Assembly: GCF_014137975.1 (NCBI RefSeq) | Contig: NZ_JACGWZ010000005.1 | Coordinates: 372,001-436,000 of the forward strand | Length of the DNA stretch: 64,000 bases | From: Halosaccharopolyspora lacisalsi | GTDB taxonomy: Bacteria > Actinomycetota > Actinomycetes > Mycobacteriales > Pseudonocardiaceae | Reading direction: 5' to 3' | Part shown: in pieces, positions 33,741-42,852 of the stretch | Layout: every line of letters begins with the position of its first letter | Position numbering within the stretch: position 1 is the first letter of the stretch | Notes under the pieces: generated by a model | What the model saw: the letters and a program-made list of their open reading frames with translations, nothing else | Told to the model about the DNA's origin: nothing | Database searches by the model: none | Made by a program: the position numbers and the translations under genes

Positions 33741-34081
33741 CTGCCAGTGCGGCGACGGCGCTGCTCCTGTACCTGCGGGCCGGTAGTGAAGAGCTGGCCG
33801 AGCGCCTGGCGGGCAGGAACGGTCACTTCTTCCCCGCCGCGCTGGAGGAGCTGAGCACCGACGAGCACGCGCTGACCGCTGCTGCCGCGGAGACACCGGA
33901 TCACATCGTCGAGCGCGTACTCGCCACCCGGCAGATCCGGTCCGCGCCCGGTGCGTCCCTGCCAGTACGCCGAGTTCCGGGCAACGAGGCGGAGGCGACG
34001 GTGGCCGCACCGCCAACGGCCCGGGGTGGCCCTGATCGAGCGGGGAGGGGCCCGGGGCCTCCGGGTGAGACGCGTGCGGTC
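33741..34081. other. region without a recognisable intact gene
   Basis: A plus-strand frame from about 33750 (LLLYLRAGSEELAERLAGRN, HFFPAALEELSTDEHALTAA) looks protein-like for some 60 codons and then becomes Arg/Pro-rich. It has no start codon or RBS and no family that I recognise. Together with the 33553 remnant it suggests debris from a deletion. Confidence 0.4.
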
Positions 34082-34210
34082 TTATCCCGCGAACAGCAGG
34101 GTGACTTTCTGGACCAGCGCGTAGACGCCGTAGGCGAACGGGAGGCCGACCCACGCCCAGCCGAACACCAGCAGGGCGGTTCGGTTCGGGGGTGTGCTTT
34201 CCGCATTCAT
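34082..34210 (-). CDS. MFS transporter small-subunit peptide
   Basis: A 42-residue single-span membrane peptide, MNAESTPPNRTALLVFGWAW followed by VGLPFAYGVYALVQKVTLLF and AG. It matches the small companion proteins annotated as MFS transporter small subunit that follow OFA-type carriers in actinomycetes. Its ATG overlaps the carrier's TGA (ATGA), so it is translationally coupled. It probably sits beside the carrier in the membrane; its exact job is not known. Confidence 0.75.
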   Translation of the reverse strand: MNAESTPPNRTALLVFGWAWVGLPFAYGVYALVQKVTLLFAG

Positions 34211-35586
34211 CTCTCCACCTCCGCTTCACCGGACTCGTGGCGCTCTCGGTTCTCGTCGTCGGCAACCGGTTCGTGGTGTTTCGGATCGACCGGGCGCACC
34301 AGCTCGTTGGCCGTGAAGCCGACGATCAGCAGCCCGATCATGATGTAGAGCGAGAGGGCGTACAACTGCGGCCCGGAGGCTCCCGCGCGTTCCTGCGCGT
34401 CCGCGATCGCGTTGACCACCAGTGGTCCGAGGATCCCGGCCGCGGACCAGGCGGTGAGCAGCCGACCGTGGATGGCTCCGACCTGATAGGTGCCGAACAG
34501 GTCCTTCAGATAGGCCGGGATCGTCGAGAACCCCCCGCCGTAGAAGGAGATGATGAGCATCGCGCTGAGCACGAACACCGGTAGCGATGTGTCCCCGGCC
34601 AGCGCGATCACCAGGTAGAGCAGGGCACCGACCCCGAGGTAGAGACGGTACACGTTCTTGCGACCCACCAGATCCGAGATGGACGACCACACGAACCGTC
34701 CTGCCATGTTCGCCAGCGACAGCAGTGCGACGAATCCCGCCGCGGCCCCCGCCCCGACCGGTGTCGCGGTGGCGGCGAAGAAGTTCCGGATCATCGGAGC
34801 AGCCTTCTCCAGGATGGCGATGCCCGCCGTGACGTTCAGGCACAGGACGCCCCACAACAGCCAGAACTGCGAGGTGCGCAGGGCGTTGCGCGCCGACACG
34901 TTCGCCGTGGTGATCATGGAGGTGGCCGCTTTCTCCGCTGGTACCCAGCCACGCGGACGCCATCCTTCCGGAGGTACCCGGACCAGGAAGACGCCGAGCG
35001 ACATGAACACCGCGTAGACCAGTCCGTGCACGAGGAAGGACTGCGCGATGGCTCCGCGCCCGTCCCCGAACGCGGACAGCATCCCGGCCGACCAGGGTGA
35101 GGCGATCAGGGCACCCCCACCGAATCCCATGATGGCGATACCGGTGGCCATGCCGGGGCGGTCCGGGAACCACTTCATCAGGGTCGACACCGGGGAGATG
35201 TAGCCGATGCCCAGGCCGATTCCGCCGACCGCGCCGTAGCCGAGCACCACCAACCAGTATTGGCCGAGCACCACCCCGAGCGCGGAGATGAGGAATCCGG
35301 AGGAGAAGCACGCGGTGGCGACGAACATCGCCCAGCGCGGACCGTTGCGCTCGACCAGCGTACCGCCGAACGCCGCGGACAACCCCAGCATGACGATCCC
35401 CAGCTGGAACGGCAGCGCGCTCGCCGTTCCGGACAGGCCCATCTCGGTCTCCAGCGGAGACTTGAACACGCTCCAGGCGTACACCTGGCCGATGGACAGG
35501 TGTACCGCCAGCGCCGCGGGCGGCACCAACCACCGACTCCATCCGTGTGGTGCGATGATGCGCGAGCGGGCGAGGAAGCCTTCCAC
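34207..35586 (-). CDS. OFA-family MFS transporter (oxalate/formate or lactate-type carrier)
   Basis: A 459-residue, 12-helix MFS carrier of the oxalate:formate antiporter group, with VHLSIGQVYAWSVFKSPLE in helix 1, GYGAVGGIGLGIGYISPVST, WFPDRPGMATGIAIMGFGGG and FYGGGFSTIPAYLKDLFGTY. Substrates of this group are small carboxylates. The GTG at 35586 follows AAGGG; no better start exists. Co-translated with the 42-residue peptide downstream. No oxalate decarboxylase or formyl-CoA transferase gene is nearby, so lactate or another monocarboxylate is equally likely. Confidence 0.87.
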   Translation of the reverse strand: MEGFLARSRIIAPHGWSRWLVPPAALAVHLSIGQVYAWSVFKSPLETEMGLSGTASALPFQLGIVMLGLSAAFGGTLVERNGPRWAMFVATACFSSGFLISALGVVLGQYWLVVLGYGAVGGIGLGIGYISPVSTLMKWFPDRPGMATGIAIMGFGGGALIASPWSAGMLSAFGDGRGAIAQSFLVHGLVYAVFMSLGVFLVRVPPEGWRPRGWVPAEKAATSMITTANVSARNALRTSQFWLLWGVLCLNVTAGIAILEKAAPMIRNFFAATATPVGAGAAAGFVALLSLANMAGRFVWSSISDLVGRKNVYRLYLGVGALLYLVIALAGDTSLPVFVLSAMLIISFYGGGFSTIPAYLKDLFGTYQVGAIHGRLLTAWSAAGILGPLVVNAIADAQERAGASGPQLYALSLYIMIGLLIVGFTANELVRPVDPKHHEPVADDENRERHESGEAEVER

Positions 35587-35855
35587 GATGGAGCCCTTCG
35601 ATTCGATGGCACGGCCGGACGGGGAACGGCACGAGACTCTAGCGGGCGAAGTGCGTCGATGCGAGAGCGATTTCATCCTTTTCGGACACAGGAGTGCGGA
35701 GTCGTCCGGGAACCGCCCTCGACGATCCTCCCGGGTTTCCCGCGGAATCCGATGACGTCGCCGCCGTATTCGTCGCCTCGCAGAACACGGTCCGGATGGG
35801 CGGTGTGCCGGCGGGATTCGGGGGAGGGGTCGAACCCCGCCGAGAGTTGATCTGC

Positions 35856-37208
35856 TCAGACGACGAGGCTGAGCAGCAGGACGAACCCGAACCCGGACAG
35901 GGAGATGACCGTTTCGAGGACCGTCCAGGTGGCCAGGGTCTCCTTCACGGTCAGGCCGAAGGCTTCCCGCACGATCCAGAACCCGGTGTCGTTGACGTGC
36001 GAGGCGATGATGCTTCCGGCCCCCGTCGCCAGGGTGAGCAGGGCCAGGTTCACGTCGCTGCCCTCGATCAGCGGGATGATCAGACCGGCGGTGGTCAGCG
36101 CTGCCACGGTGGCCGACCCCTGCGCCAGGCGCAGCAGCGCGGCGATCAGCCACGCGAGCAGCAGCGGGGAGATGCTGCTGCCTTCGAAGAGAACGGCGAC
36201 GTAGTCGCCGACGCCCCCGTCGATGAGCACTTCCTTGAGCGAGCCGCTGATGCCGAGGATCAGCAGGAGCATGCCGACCGCCTTGACGGAGCCCTCGGCG
36301 GACTGCATCACCTGGCTCATGGGGATCTTCCGGGCGATGCCCATGGTGTGGATCGCGAGCAGGACGGACAGCAGCATGACCGTCGTCGGCTGCCCGATCA
36401 GCTCCACGGCGTGGAAGAACCAGTTCTTCGGCAGTCCCGTCGCCTTCTGAACGAGCGTGACGACCGACGAGCCGAACATCAGCAGCACGGGGAAGAGCGC
36501 TGTCAGGGTGCTCGACGTGAAGCTCGGCGTGTCCTCCGGGGCGAACTGCTTGCCCTGGCCGAGTTTCGCCAGGACGCCGACTTCGGTCCTGGTGAACGCC
36601 GAGGGTATGTACTTCCGGGCGAAGTACGTGAACGCCGGACCGGCGATGACGGCGGTGGGGATGGCGATGACGAAGCCGTACAGCAGGACCGCGCCGATGT
36701 TCGCCCCGTACTGCTCCGCGATCACGGTCGGCCCGGGATGCGGAGGAAGGAAGGCGTGCATGACGGACAACCCCGTGCCCATCGGCAGGCCGAGGTACAG
36801 GAAGTCGACCTTCGCCTGCTTCGCCATCTGGTAGACGATCGGCACCAGCAGCACGATGCCGACCTCGAAGAACAGGGCGATACCCAGGATCAGCGCCGCC
36901 ACGACCACGGCCCACTGGACTCGACGCCGGCCGAACCGGTCGACCAGCGTCGTGGAGATGCGTTGGGCGCCACCCGCGTCGGCGAGCAGCCTGCCGAGAA
37001 TCGCGCCGAACCCGAAGACCAGCCCGGTCGAGGCCAGGGTGCTGCCGAGTCCGTCCTCGATCGACCCGGCGATCTCGGGCAGGGGCATGCCGAGTGCCAG
37101 TGCCAGCAGGAAGGACACGACCGCCAGCGCGATGAAGGCGTGAACCCGGAACTTCATGATCATGATCAGCAGGACCGTGATCGCTGCCGCGGTCAGCACG
37201 AGAGGCAT
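35856..37208 (-). CDS. GntP-family gluconate/sugar-acid permease
   Basis: A 450-residue permease of the gluconate:H+ symporter family, with about 12 hydrophobic segments and family motifs GFGAILGRLLADAGGAQRIS, FFEVGIVLLVPIVYQMAKQA, HAFLPPHPGPTVIAEQYGAN, LAQGSATVAALTTAGLIIPL and ASHVNDTGFWIVREAFGLTV. The family takes up gluconate, idonate, fructuronate or related aldonates. It is the last gene of a minus-strand operon, 104 bp behind the IlvD/Edd dehydratase, so its substrate is probably the acid that dehydratase uses. Confidence 0.92.
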   Translation of the reverse strand: MPLVLTAAAITVLLIMIMKFRVHAFIALAVVSFLLALALGMPLPEIAGSIEDGLGSTLASTGLVFGFGAILGRLLADAGGAQRISTTLVDRFGRRRVQWAVVVAALILGIALFFEVGIVLLVPIVYQMAKQAKVDFLYLGLPMGTGLSVMHAFLPPHPGPTVIAEQYGANIGAVLLYGFVIAIPTAVIAGPAFTYFARKYIPSAFTRTEVGVLAKLGQGKQFAPEDTPSFTSSTLTALFPVLLMFGSSVVTLVQKATGLPKNWFFHAVELIGQPTTVMLLSVLLAIHTMGIARKIPMSQVMQSAEGSVKAVGMLLLILGISGSLKEVLIDGGVGDYVAVLFEGSSISPLLLAWLIAALLRLAQGSATVAALTTAGLIIPLIEGSDVNLALLTLATGAGSIIASHVNDTGFWIVREAFGLTVKETLATWTVLETVISLSGFGFVLLLSLVV

Positions 37209-37312
37209 GTTCTCCGCTCGCCTTTCTTGGGTGGGAGCCGTTTCCGCTCTGGATCACCGAGGAGCGCGCCGGTGGTCGCCGTCAGCTGCCGACGGCGACC
37301 ACCGGCGTCGGT

Positions 37313-39049
37313 TCAGTGCGACTGCCGCGCGACGGTGGAACCGCTGCTTCCGACGAGGAAGTCGAGGTCGCAGCCCTGGTCCGCCTGCAACACGTGCTCG
37401 GTGTAGAGCTTCGACCAGCCGCGTTCCTCGCGCTGCGGTGCCGGTTCCCACTCCTCGCGGCGGCGCGCCAGTTCCTCCTCGGACACGTCGAGGTGCAACC
37501 GGCGGTGCTCGACGTCGAGTTCGATCCAGTCGCCGGTGCGAACGAGGGCGATCGGCCCGCCGACGGCGGATTCGGGGCAGACGTGGAGGACGACGGTGCC
37601 GTAGGCCGTGCCGCTCATGCGCGCGTCGGAGATGCGCACCATGTCGTCGACGCCCTGCTCGGCGAGCTTGCGGGGGATGGTGAGGTTCCCGACCTCCGGC
37701 ATGCCGGGATAGCCGCGCGGGCCCGAGTTCTGCAGGACGAGCACCGTGTCGGCATCCACGTCGAGGTCGGGGTCCTGGGCGGCGACGTCGTAGTCCTCGA
37801 TGCTGGCGAACACCCGGGCACGCCCCCGGTGCTGACGCAGCCGCGGCGTCACCGCCGACTGCTTGACGACGGCCCCGTCGGGGGCGAGGTTGCCCCGGAG
37901 CATAGCGGTGCCGGCGCCGACGCCGAGAGGTTGGCCGCGGGGCCGGATCACCTCGGTCTCGGGAACGCGTTCGGCGGTGGTGAGCTCCTCGAGCAGGCCG
38001 TGACCCGTGACCGTCGTCGCCCGCTCGTCGAGCAGGTCGGTGAGCTCGGCCAGGACGGCGGGCAGGCCGCCCGCGTAGTGGAAGTCCTCCATGAGGTAGC
38101 TCCCCGAGGGCTGCAGGTTCGCCAGCCACGGCACCTCCCGGCTCCAGGCGTCGAGGTCCTCCAGCCGCAGCGGGAGACCGAGGCGTCCGGCGATGGCGAG
38201 CAGGTGGATCACGGCGTTGGTGGACCCGCCGATGGCCGCGTTGGCGATCACGGCGTTGCGCAGTGCGGATTGGGTGACCACCCGGCTGATCCGCAGGTCC
38301 TCGCCGACCATGTCGACGATGCGTTGCCCGGCGCGCTGGGCGGTGGCGTAGCGGCGGGAGTCCACGGCCGGTATCGCGGCCGACCCGGGCAGCGACAGGC
38401 CCATCGCCTCGGTGAGGCAGGCCATGGTCGAGGCGGTGCCCATCGTCATGCAGTGCCCGTTGCTGCGCGACATACCGGCTTCGGCGGCGGCGTAGTCGGC
38501 CTCGCTCATGCGGCCGGCGTTGAGGTCCTGGGTGTACTGCCACACCGCCGTTCCCGAGCCGATGTCGCAGCCGCGGAACTTGCCGTTGAGCATGGGGCCA
38601 CCGGTGACCACCATCGTCGGGAGGTCGACGCTGGCCGCGCCCATGATGGAGCCGGGCGTGGTCTTGTCGCATCCGGTCAGCAGCACCGTGCCGTCCACGG
38701 GGTTGCCCCGCAGCGACTCCTCGAGGTCCATGGACAGCAGGTTGCGAAAGAGCATGGCCGTGGGGCGCAACAGAGACTCGCCGAGCGACATGACCGGGAA
38801 CTCCACGGGAAACCCACCGGCCTGCCACACTCCGCGCTTGACGGCGTCGGCCACATGGCGCAGGTGCGCGTTGCACGGGGTGAACTCGGAGAAGGTGTTG
38901 CAGATGCCGATCACGGGGCGGCCGTCGAAGACCTCCTCGGTGAATCCCTGCGAGCGCATCCAGGAGCGGTGGATGAAACCACCTCGTCCCGTCTCGCCGA
39001 ACCAGTGACGGCTGCGGTTGGCGGGCTCGTCGTCGGAAGTGCTCGTCAT
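37313..39049 (-). CDS. IlvD/Edd-family sugar-acid dehydratase
   Basis: A 578-residue dehydratase of the dihydroxy-acid/phosphogluconate dehydratase family. The Fe-S cysteines are [22 protein letters not shown] and [13 protein letters not shown]. Other conserved parts are [26 protein letters not shown] and the C-terminal [20 protein letters not shown]. The MTMGTAST and HVCPE forms point to the aldonate branch (L-arabonate, D-xylonate or D-fuconate dehydratases) rather than IlvD itself. The ATG overlaps the stop of the FAH-family gene (ATGA), so its 2-keto-3-deoxy product would be handled by that coupled enzyme. Confidence 0.9.
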   Translation of the reverse strand: MTSTSDDEPANRSRHWFGETGRGGFIHRSWMRSQGFTEEVFDGRPVIGICNTFSEFTPCNAHLRHVADAVKRGVWQAGGFPVEFPVMSLGESLLRPTAMLFRNLLSMDLEESLRGNPVDGTVLLTGCDKTTPGSIMGAASVDLPTMVVTGGPMLNGKFRGCDIGSGTAVWQYTQDLNAGRMSEADYAAAEAGMSRSNGHCMTMGTASTMACLTEAMGLSLPGSAAIPAVDSRRYATAQRAGQRIVDMVGEDLRISRVVTQSALRNAVIANAAIGGSTNAVIHLLAIAGRLGLPLRLEDLDAWSREVPWLANLQPSGSYLMEDFHYAGGLPAVLAELTDLLDERATTVTGHGLLEELTTAERVPETEVIRPRGQPLGVGAGTAMLRGNLAPDGAVVKQSAVTPRLRQHRGRARVFASIEDYDVAAQDPDLDVDADTVLVLQNSGPRGYPGMPEVGNLTIPRKLAEQGVDDMVRISDARMSGTAYGTVVLHVCPESAVGGPIALVRTGDWIELDVEHRRLHLDVSEEELARRREEWEPAPQREERGWSKLYTEHVLQADQGCDLDFLVGSSGSTVARQSH

Positions 39050-39960
39050 CGCGGTGTCCTCCTCAGCTCGGGCTTGTCCAGGGATTCGACGAGCCACGCC
39101 ATCGCTTCGCGGCCCCGTACGACGGGGTTGGACAGTTCGGCCACGCCGTCGATGGCGATGTCGACGCGATCCCCGGCCCGGAGCGTGAAGTTCAGCTCGG
39201 GCACGATGCCGGTGCCGGTGGCCAGCACGGCGCCGTCGGGGAAGTCGCAGCCGTCGAACAGCGCGGTGACCAGCTCCCGCAGCGTGCGGTGCAGCTTGCC
39301 GGTGGAGGTCTCTCCGCGCCACGCCTGGGCCCCGTCGCGGTGAATCGTCATCCGGATCGCCAGGTCGGTCGGATCGTCGACCAGCCAGCCGGGACGGATG
39401 CCGGTGGCCAGTCCGCAGCTGCCGTTGTAGATCTTGGCCTGGGGCAGGTAGAGCGGGTTGTCGCCCTCGATGGAGCGGGAGCTCATGTCGTTGCACGCGG
39501 TCAGCCCGAGGATCTCGCCGTCGCGGTTGAGCACCAGGGCCAGTTCCGGTTCCGGGACGTTGAGCGGGGAGTCGGAGCGGATGGCGACCGGCTCACCGTC
39601 GGTGACCACGCGCCAGGGTTGCGCCTTGAAGAACAGCTCCGGACGCGCGGCGTCGTAGATCTGCTCGTAGATCGAGCCGTCGTTGCTCTCGGCCACTCTG
39701 GCCCCTCGCGAGCGCTCGTAGGTCACCCCGCCGGCCCAGACTTCGGTGTGCCCGTCGATCGGGGGGAGCAGCCGCACGTCGGAGACCGGGACGGGCGTCG
39801 TCTCGGGTGGGGCTTCCAACCGCTCGCGGAACTCGACCGACGGCAGGCGCAACAGCTCCGCGACGGTGTCGACACCGCGCAGTGGCGTCACGTGACTTTC
39901 GCGGCACACGCCGACTTCGGGTGCGGCAGCCTGTGGTGCCAGGTAGCGGACGAGGTGCAT
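39046..39960 (-). CDS. FAH-family enzyme, 2-keto-3-deoxy-sugar-acid dehydratase/hydrolase-like
   Basis: A 304-residue fumarylacetoacetate-hydrolase-fold protein. [51 protein letters not shown] and [20 protein letters not shown] match the KdaD-like group, which dehydrates 2-keto-3-deoxy-pentonates to 2-oxoglutarate semialdehyde. The Glu/Asp metal ligands (PEPELA) are present. The ATG follows GGAGG at 4 bp. Coupling to the IlvD/Edd dehydratase fits a Weimberg-type pathway; no semialdehyde dehydrogenase gene is in the window. Confidence 0.85.
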   Translation of the reverse strand: MHLVRYLAPQAAAPEVGVCRESHVTPLRGVDTVAELLRLPSVEFRERLEAPPETTPVPVSDVRLLPPIDGHTEVWAGGVTYERSRGARVAESNDGSIYEQIYDAARPELFFKAQPWRVVTDGEPVAIRSDSPLNVPEPELALVLNRDGEILGLTACNDMSSRSIEGDNPLYLPQAKIYNGSCGLATGIRPGWLVDDPTDLAIRMTIHRDGAQAWRGETSTGKLHRTLRELVTALFDGCDFPDGAVLATGTGIVPELNFTLRAGDRVDIAIDGVAELSNPVVRGREAMAWLVESLDKPELRRTPR

Positions 39961-39988
39961 GGTTCCTCCTGAATCGGGGACCGCCGGT

Positions 39989-40423
39989 TCACGACGGTTC
40001 TTCGCTGAAAGAGGTTCCGGACAGGGCTTGCCGCAGCGTGTCGGTGTCCCGGCGAACTCGTCGTGCGCGCAGCAGACACAGCAGCGCGGTCGCCGCGGCG
40101 AGTAAGCCGAGCACGGGATCCACGGCGAGCAGGCCCGCTCCGATCGCGACGGCGACGCAGGCCAGGATCCGCCAGCGGCGGAGTGATCCACGGTGGACTT
40201 TCCAGGAGCGCGTCAGGTCCCGCGCGCTCGGCATCGGTTTCTCGTCGTCCGACGCGCGCTGTCGTTCGTGGACCGCGAGCCAGCCGTTGACCGCCGCCGC
40301 CGCGGCGAACACGAGGCCCCACGCGGTGGCGCCCGTCCCGAACCGCATCGTGGCGAGCACGGCGAAACCCGATGCGAGCAGCGCGTAGCGCCAGTTGATC
40401 GCCGCCGCCCACCGAACGATCAC
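39989..40423 (-). CDS. small membrane protein paired with the Nramp-like carrier
   Basis: A 144-residue protein with two hydrophobic hairpins ([38 protein letters not shown] and [34 protein letters not shown]) separated by a charged loop. The GTG overlaps the carrier's TGA (GTGA) and GGGAGT precedes it, so the two are translated together. It may be an accessory subunit of the transporter. No known family is recognised. Confidence 0.7.
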   Translation of the reverse strand: MIVRWAAAINWRYALLASGFAVLATMRFGTGATAWGLVFAAAAAVNGWLAVHERQRASDDEKPMPSARDLTRSWKVHRGSLRRWRILACVAVAIGAGLLAVDPVLGLLAAATALLCLLRARRVRRDTDTLRQALSGTSFSEEPS

Positions 40424-41883
40424 GAGAGGACTCCCGCGTAGGACAGCAGCGCCACGATGCCGGCCACGGTCAGGAACAGCGAACCGACCGCGACGAGCAG
40501 CCGCAGCACCGGGCCCATCCGGTAGGCCCGCGGCATGTTGATGTGGTCGATGTAGAGCATCCCCGCCCCGTAGAGCCCGCAGGCCAGGACACCGCCCAGC
40601 AGCGACGCCGGGGTGATCAGGGCGACGAAGCTGGCTCCGGACAGGATCATCAGGACGCTGCCGAGAGCGATCCACCCGTAGATGTAGGGCCGGATGCCTC
40701 GCTGGCCGCGGTCGCGGATCGTGCGTGACACCGCGGCGAGGCTTTCGTAGGCGGACCAGCTGTAGGCCTCCCACAGCGCGTAGACGGTGCCGAAGAGCAC
40801 CATCACGATCGCCACGATGTAGAAGTACTCGAACAGCGGCGCCACCGTCGACAGGAACTGGCTCTGGTAGGTCAGCACGTCGTTGTCAGCCGGTACCTGG
40901 TGCTGGGCGCCGAGGATCGTCGCACCGCTGATCATGAACGCGGCGGCGATGATGCCCATGGCGAGAAACGCCGCCAGCGTGTCCAGCTTCGGAGCCCGCT
41001 TCCACGCCTTGGCCTTGGCCACCTCGGCGGGGTCGTCGCTCAGCGGGATCTGGGCGTGCTGGTCCCGTCCGGAGAGTTGTCGCTGAACGGCCGCGATGTC
41101 CGGGTGCCCGAGCATTCCCCAGCGCTTTTCGCGCAGCATGCCCGTGTAGCCGATGTAGTCGTACATGCCGCCCCCGAGACCGCCCATGAACACCGCGAGT
41201 TCGACCCACGAGGACGTGGCCGCGATGTCGGGGTAGTCCTCGGCGACGAACGGAGCGTAGTGCAGATCGCCGGGAACGAGTCCGGACAGCACGGCCGCCC
41301 AGTCCGGCTGGGCGACGGCGACGCCGACGAGCACGAGAACGACCATGAGCGCGGCGATGGCGACCTGGACCTTCTCCAGCACCGCGTATCCGCCGAGAAA
41401 GGACAGGACTCCGGCGGCGGCGAGCACGATCAGCGCGTAAACCGTGGCGTTCCCGGCTCCGAGCGAGTGCAGGTAGTCGCCCAGCGCGACGGCGACCCCG
41501 CTGGCCCAGCCGGGGAAGGAGAGCAGGCAGATGACGGCCAGCAGCAGCGGAAACCATCCTCTGGGGCCGGGAAACACGTGCGCGAACCGGGTCATCGGGT
41601 GTTCGCCGGTCACCGTGATGTGCCGGTTGGAGGCGTAGACGAGTGCGGCCTTGGCGACCACACCGATCACGATCGCCCACAGCACGGTGTAGCCGAAGAT
41701 CGCACCTTCGCGGGAGGCGAGGATGGACTCGCCGCCACCGATGGTCAGTGAGGCGACGACGGCTCCGGGACCGAAGAACTTCAGTGCCGTGGCGGGGCTG
41801 AGGCGTTTGGTTCGGAGAGTGGCAGGCGGTTCGGGCAGTCGCAGCACCGGTTCGGCGCTGGTGCCGGTCTCGTGCGTGGTCAT
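40420..41883 (-). CDS. Nramp-related transporter in a sugar-acid operon
   Basis: A 487-residue membrane protein with 11-12 helices and the Nramp-like core (ALKFFGPGAVVASLTIGGGE, SFPGWASGVAVALGDYLH, EYFYIVAIVMVLFGTVYALW). Helix 1 has GPGAVVASLTIGGGE where true Mn/Fe carriers have the DPGN metal-binding motif, so the metal-ligating Asp and Asn are absent. Divergent Nramp relatives of this type recur in carboxylate or sugar-acid loci, suggesting an organic substrate; that is inference. First gene of the five-gene minus-strand operon; ATG preceded by GAGG. Confidence 0.82.
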   Translation of the reverse strand: MTTHETGTSAEPVLRLPEPPATLRTKRLSPATALKFFGPGAVVASLTIGGGESILASREGAIFGYTVLWAIVIGVVAKAALVYASNRHITVTGEHPMTRFAHVFPGPRGWFPLLLAVICLLSFPGWASGVAVALGDYLHSLGAGNATVYALIVLAAAGVLSFLGGYAVLEKVQVAIAALMVVLVLVGVAVAQPDWAAVLSGLVPGDLHYAPFVAEDYPDIAATSSWVELAVFMGGLGGGMYDYIGYTGMLREKRWGMLGHPDIAAVQRQLSGRDQHAQIPLSDDPAEVAKAKAWKRAPKLDTLAAFLAMGIIAAAFMISGATILGAQHQVPADNDVLTYQSQFLSTVAPLFEYFYIVAIVMVLFGTVYALWEAYSWSAYESLAAVSRTIRDRGQRGIRPYIYGWIALGSVLMILSGASFVALITPASLLGGVLACGLYGAGMLYIDHINMPRAYRMGPVLRLLVAVGSLFLTVAGIVALLSYAGVLS

Positions 41884-41949
41884 TGACCCTCGCTTCGCGT
41901 GTGAAGGCTGATGATGCGGAGGCCTCACTCTGCGAACTTCCGAGAAATG

Positions 41950-41977
41950 GATCCTATAGGAAAGTTCGTATAGGATC
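41950..41977. promoter_or_regulatory. 28-bp inverted repeat operator between divergent sugar-acid operons
   Basis: GATCCTATA (41950-41958) and TATAGGATC (41969-41977) are perfect 9-bp arms 10 bp apart. A nested pair CGAACTT (41933) / AAGTTCG (41962) overlaps it. It lies 67 bp from the Nramp-like start and 63 bp from the GntR start, so it probably binds the FCD-type GntR protein and controls both arms. Confidence 0.65.
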
Positions 41978-42039
41978 TGGAGTATGAAAGTGATTCATGG
42001 CACCGTCAAGGGCGGTGCTCCGGGGAGGGGAGGTCCGGG

Positions 42040-42747
42040 ATGGGCAGAGCACAGGACACCGAGTCGGCCTCGGTGAGCGAGTTCGGGATCGAGATGCTGC
42101 CCCGCCGGTCCGCGCTGGCCGACGAGGTCCACGAGGCGGTCAAGGAACTGCTCATGGACCAGCGCATCGCCCCGGGGTCACGCATGTCCATCGACGGCCT
42201 GGCACGGGAGCTCGGCGTGTCACCGACGCCGGTGCGCGAGGCGTTGGCACGACTGGAGTCCGCGGAACTGGTGGTCAAGGAACCGCTCCGCGGATACCGG
42301 GCGGCGCCGCTGCTGACCCGTGAACAGCTCGACGACCTCTACCGGTTCCGGCTGCTCATCGAGCCCTGGGCGGCGGCGCGCGCGGCCGAGCGCATCACTT
42401 CGGACGGTGCGGCGCGGTTGCGGGCCGAAGTGGACTCCTGCGACATGCCGGACGAGAACAGCTACGCCGCCTACAAGGAGCTCACCGCCCACGACGACCG
42501 GTTCCACGTGCTGATCGCAGAGCTCGCCGGGAGTGCACAGGTGCGGTCCGCCTTCGAGCGCACCCACTGTCACCTGCACATCTTCCGGCTCTACTTCGAC
42601 CGGGTGATCGGAACCAAGACACTCGAGGAACACGGCGCGATCGCCGAATCGATCGCTTCCGGTGATCCGGGCGCGGCCGAGCTGGCGATGCGCACTCATC
42701 TGGAAGTCGCCTCCCAACAGCGACTTCGCCCGCTGTACGACTCCTGA
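42040..42747 (+). CDS. GntR-family (FCD) regulator of the sugar-acid cluster
   Basis: A 235-residue regulator with a winged helix (LADEVHEAVKELLMDQRIAP, LARELGVSPTPVREALARLE) and a helical FCD effector domain (LTAHDDRFHVLIAELAG, HCHLHIFRLYFDR, EEHGAIAESIASGD). The metal-binding Asp/His residues expected in FCD proteins are present. The ATG follows a very strong purine tract (GGGGAGGGGAGG). It starts the plus-strand arm of the sugar-acid cluster and has a long inverted repeat in its promoter. The likely ligand is an aldonate or its keto-deoxy product. Confidence 0.9.
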   Translation: MGRAQDTESASVSEFGIEMLPRRSALADEVHEAVKELLMDQRIAPGSRMSIDGLARELGVSPTPVREALARLESAELVVKEPLRGYRAAPLLTREQLDDLYRFRLLIEPWAAARAAERITSDGAARLRAEVDSCDMPDENSYAAYKELTAHDDRFHVLIAELAGSAQVRSAFERTHCHLHIFRLYFDRVIGTKTLEEHGAIAESIASGDPGAAELAMRTHLEVASQQRLRPLYDS

Positions 42748-42852
42748 GACCGGGAACGAACCGGTCGCCGCCGCTGGAGATCCCTACTGGTGAGGAGCAC
42801 GGACATTGCTGACGACGACAACGGCGAGCAGCGCGCCAGAGGAGGCGGTGTC

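Noticed and set aside
35694-37406. A 570-codon plus-strand frame rich in Gln/Glu/Asp
   Set aside because: Complement of the hydrophobic GntP permease; hydrophobic codons read in antisense give this charged composition.
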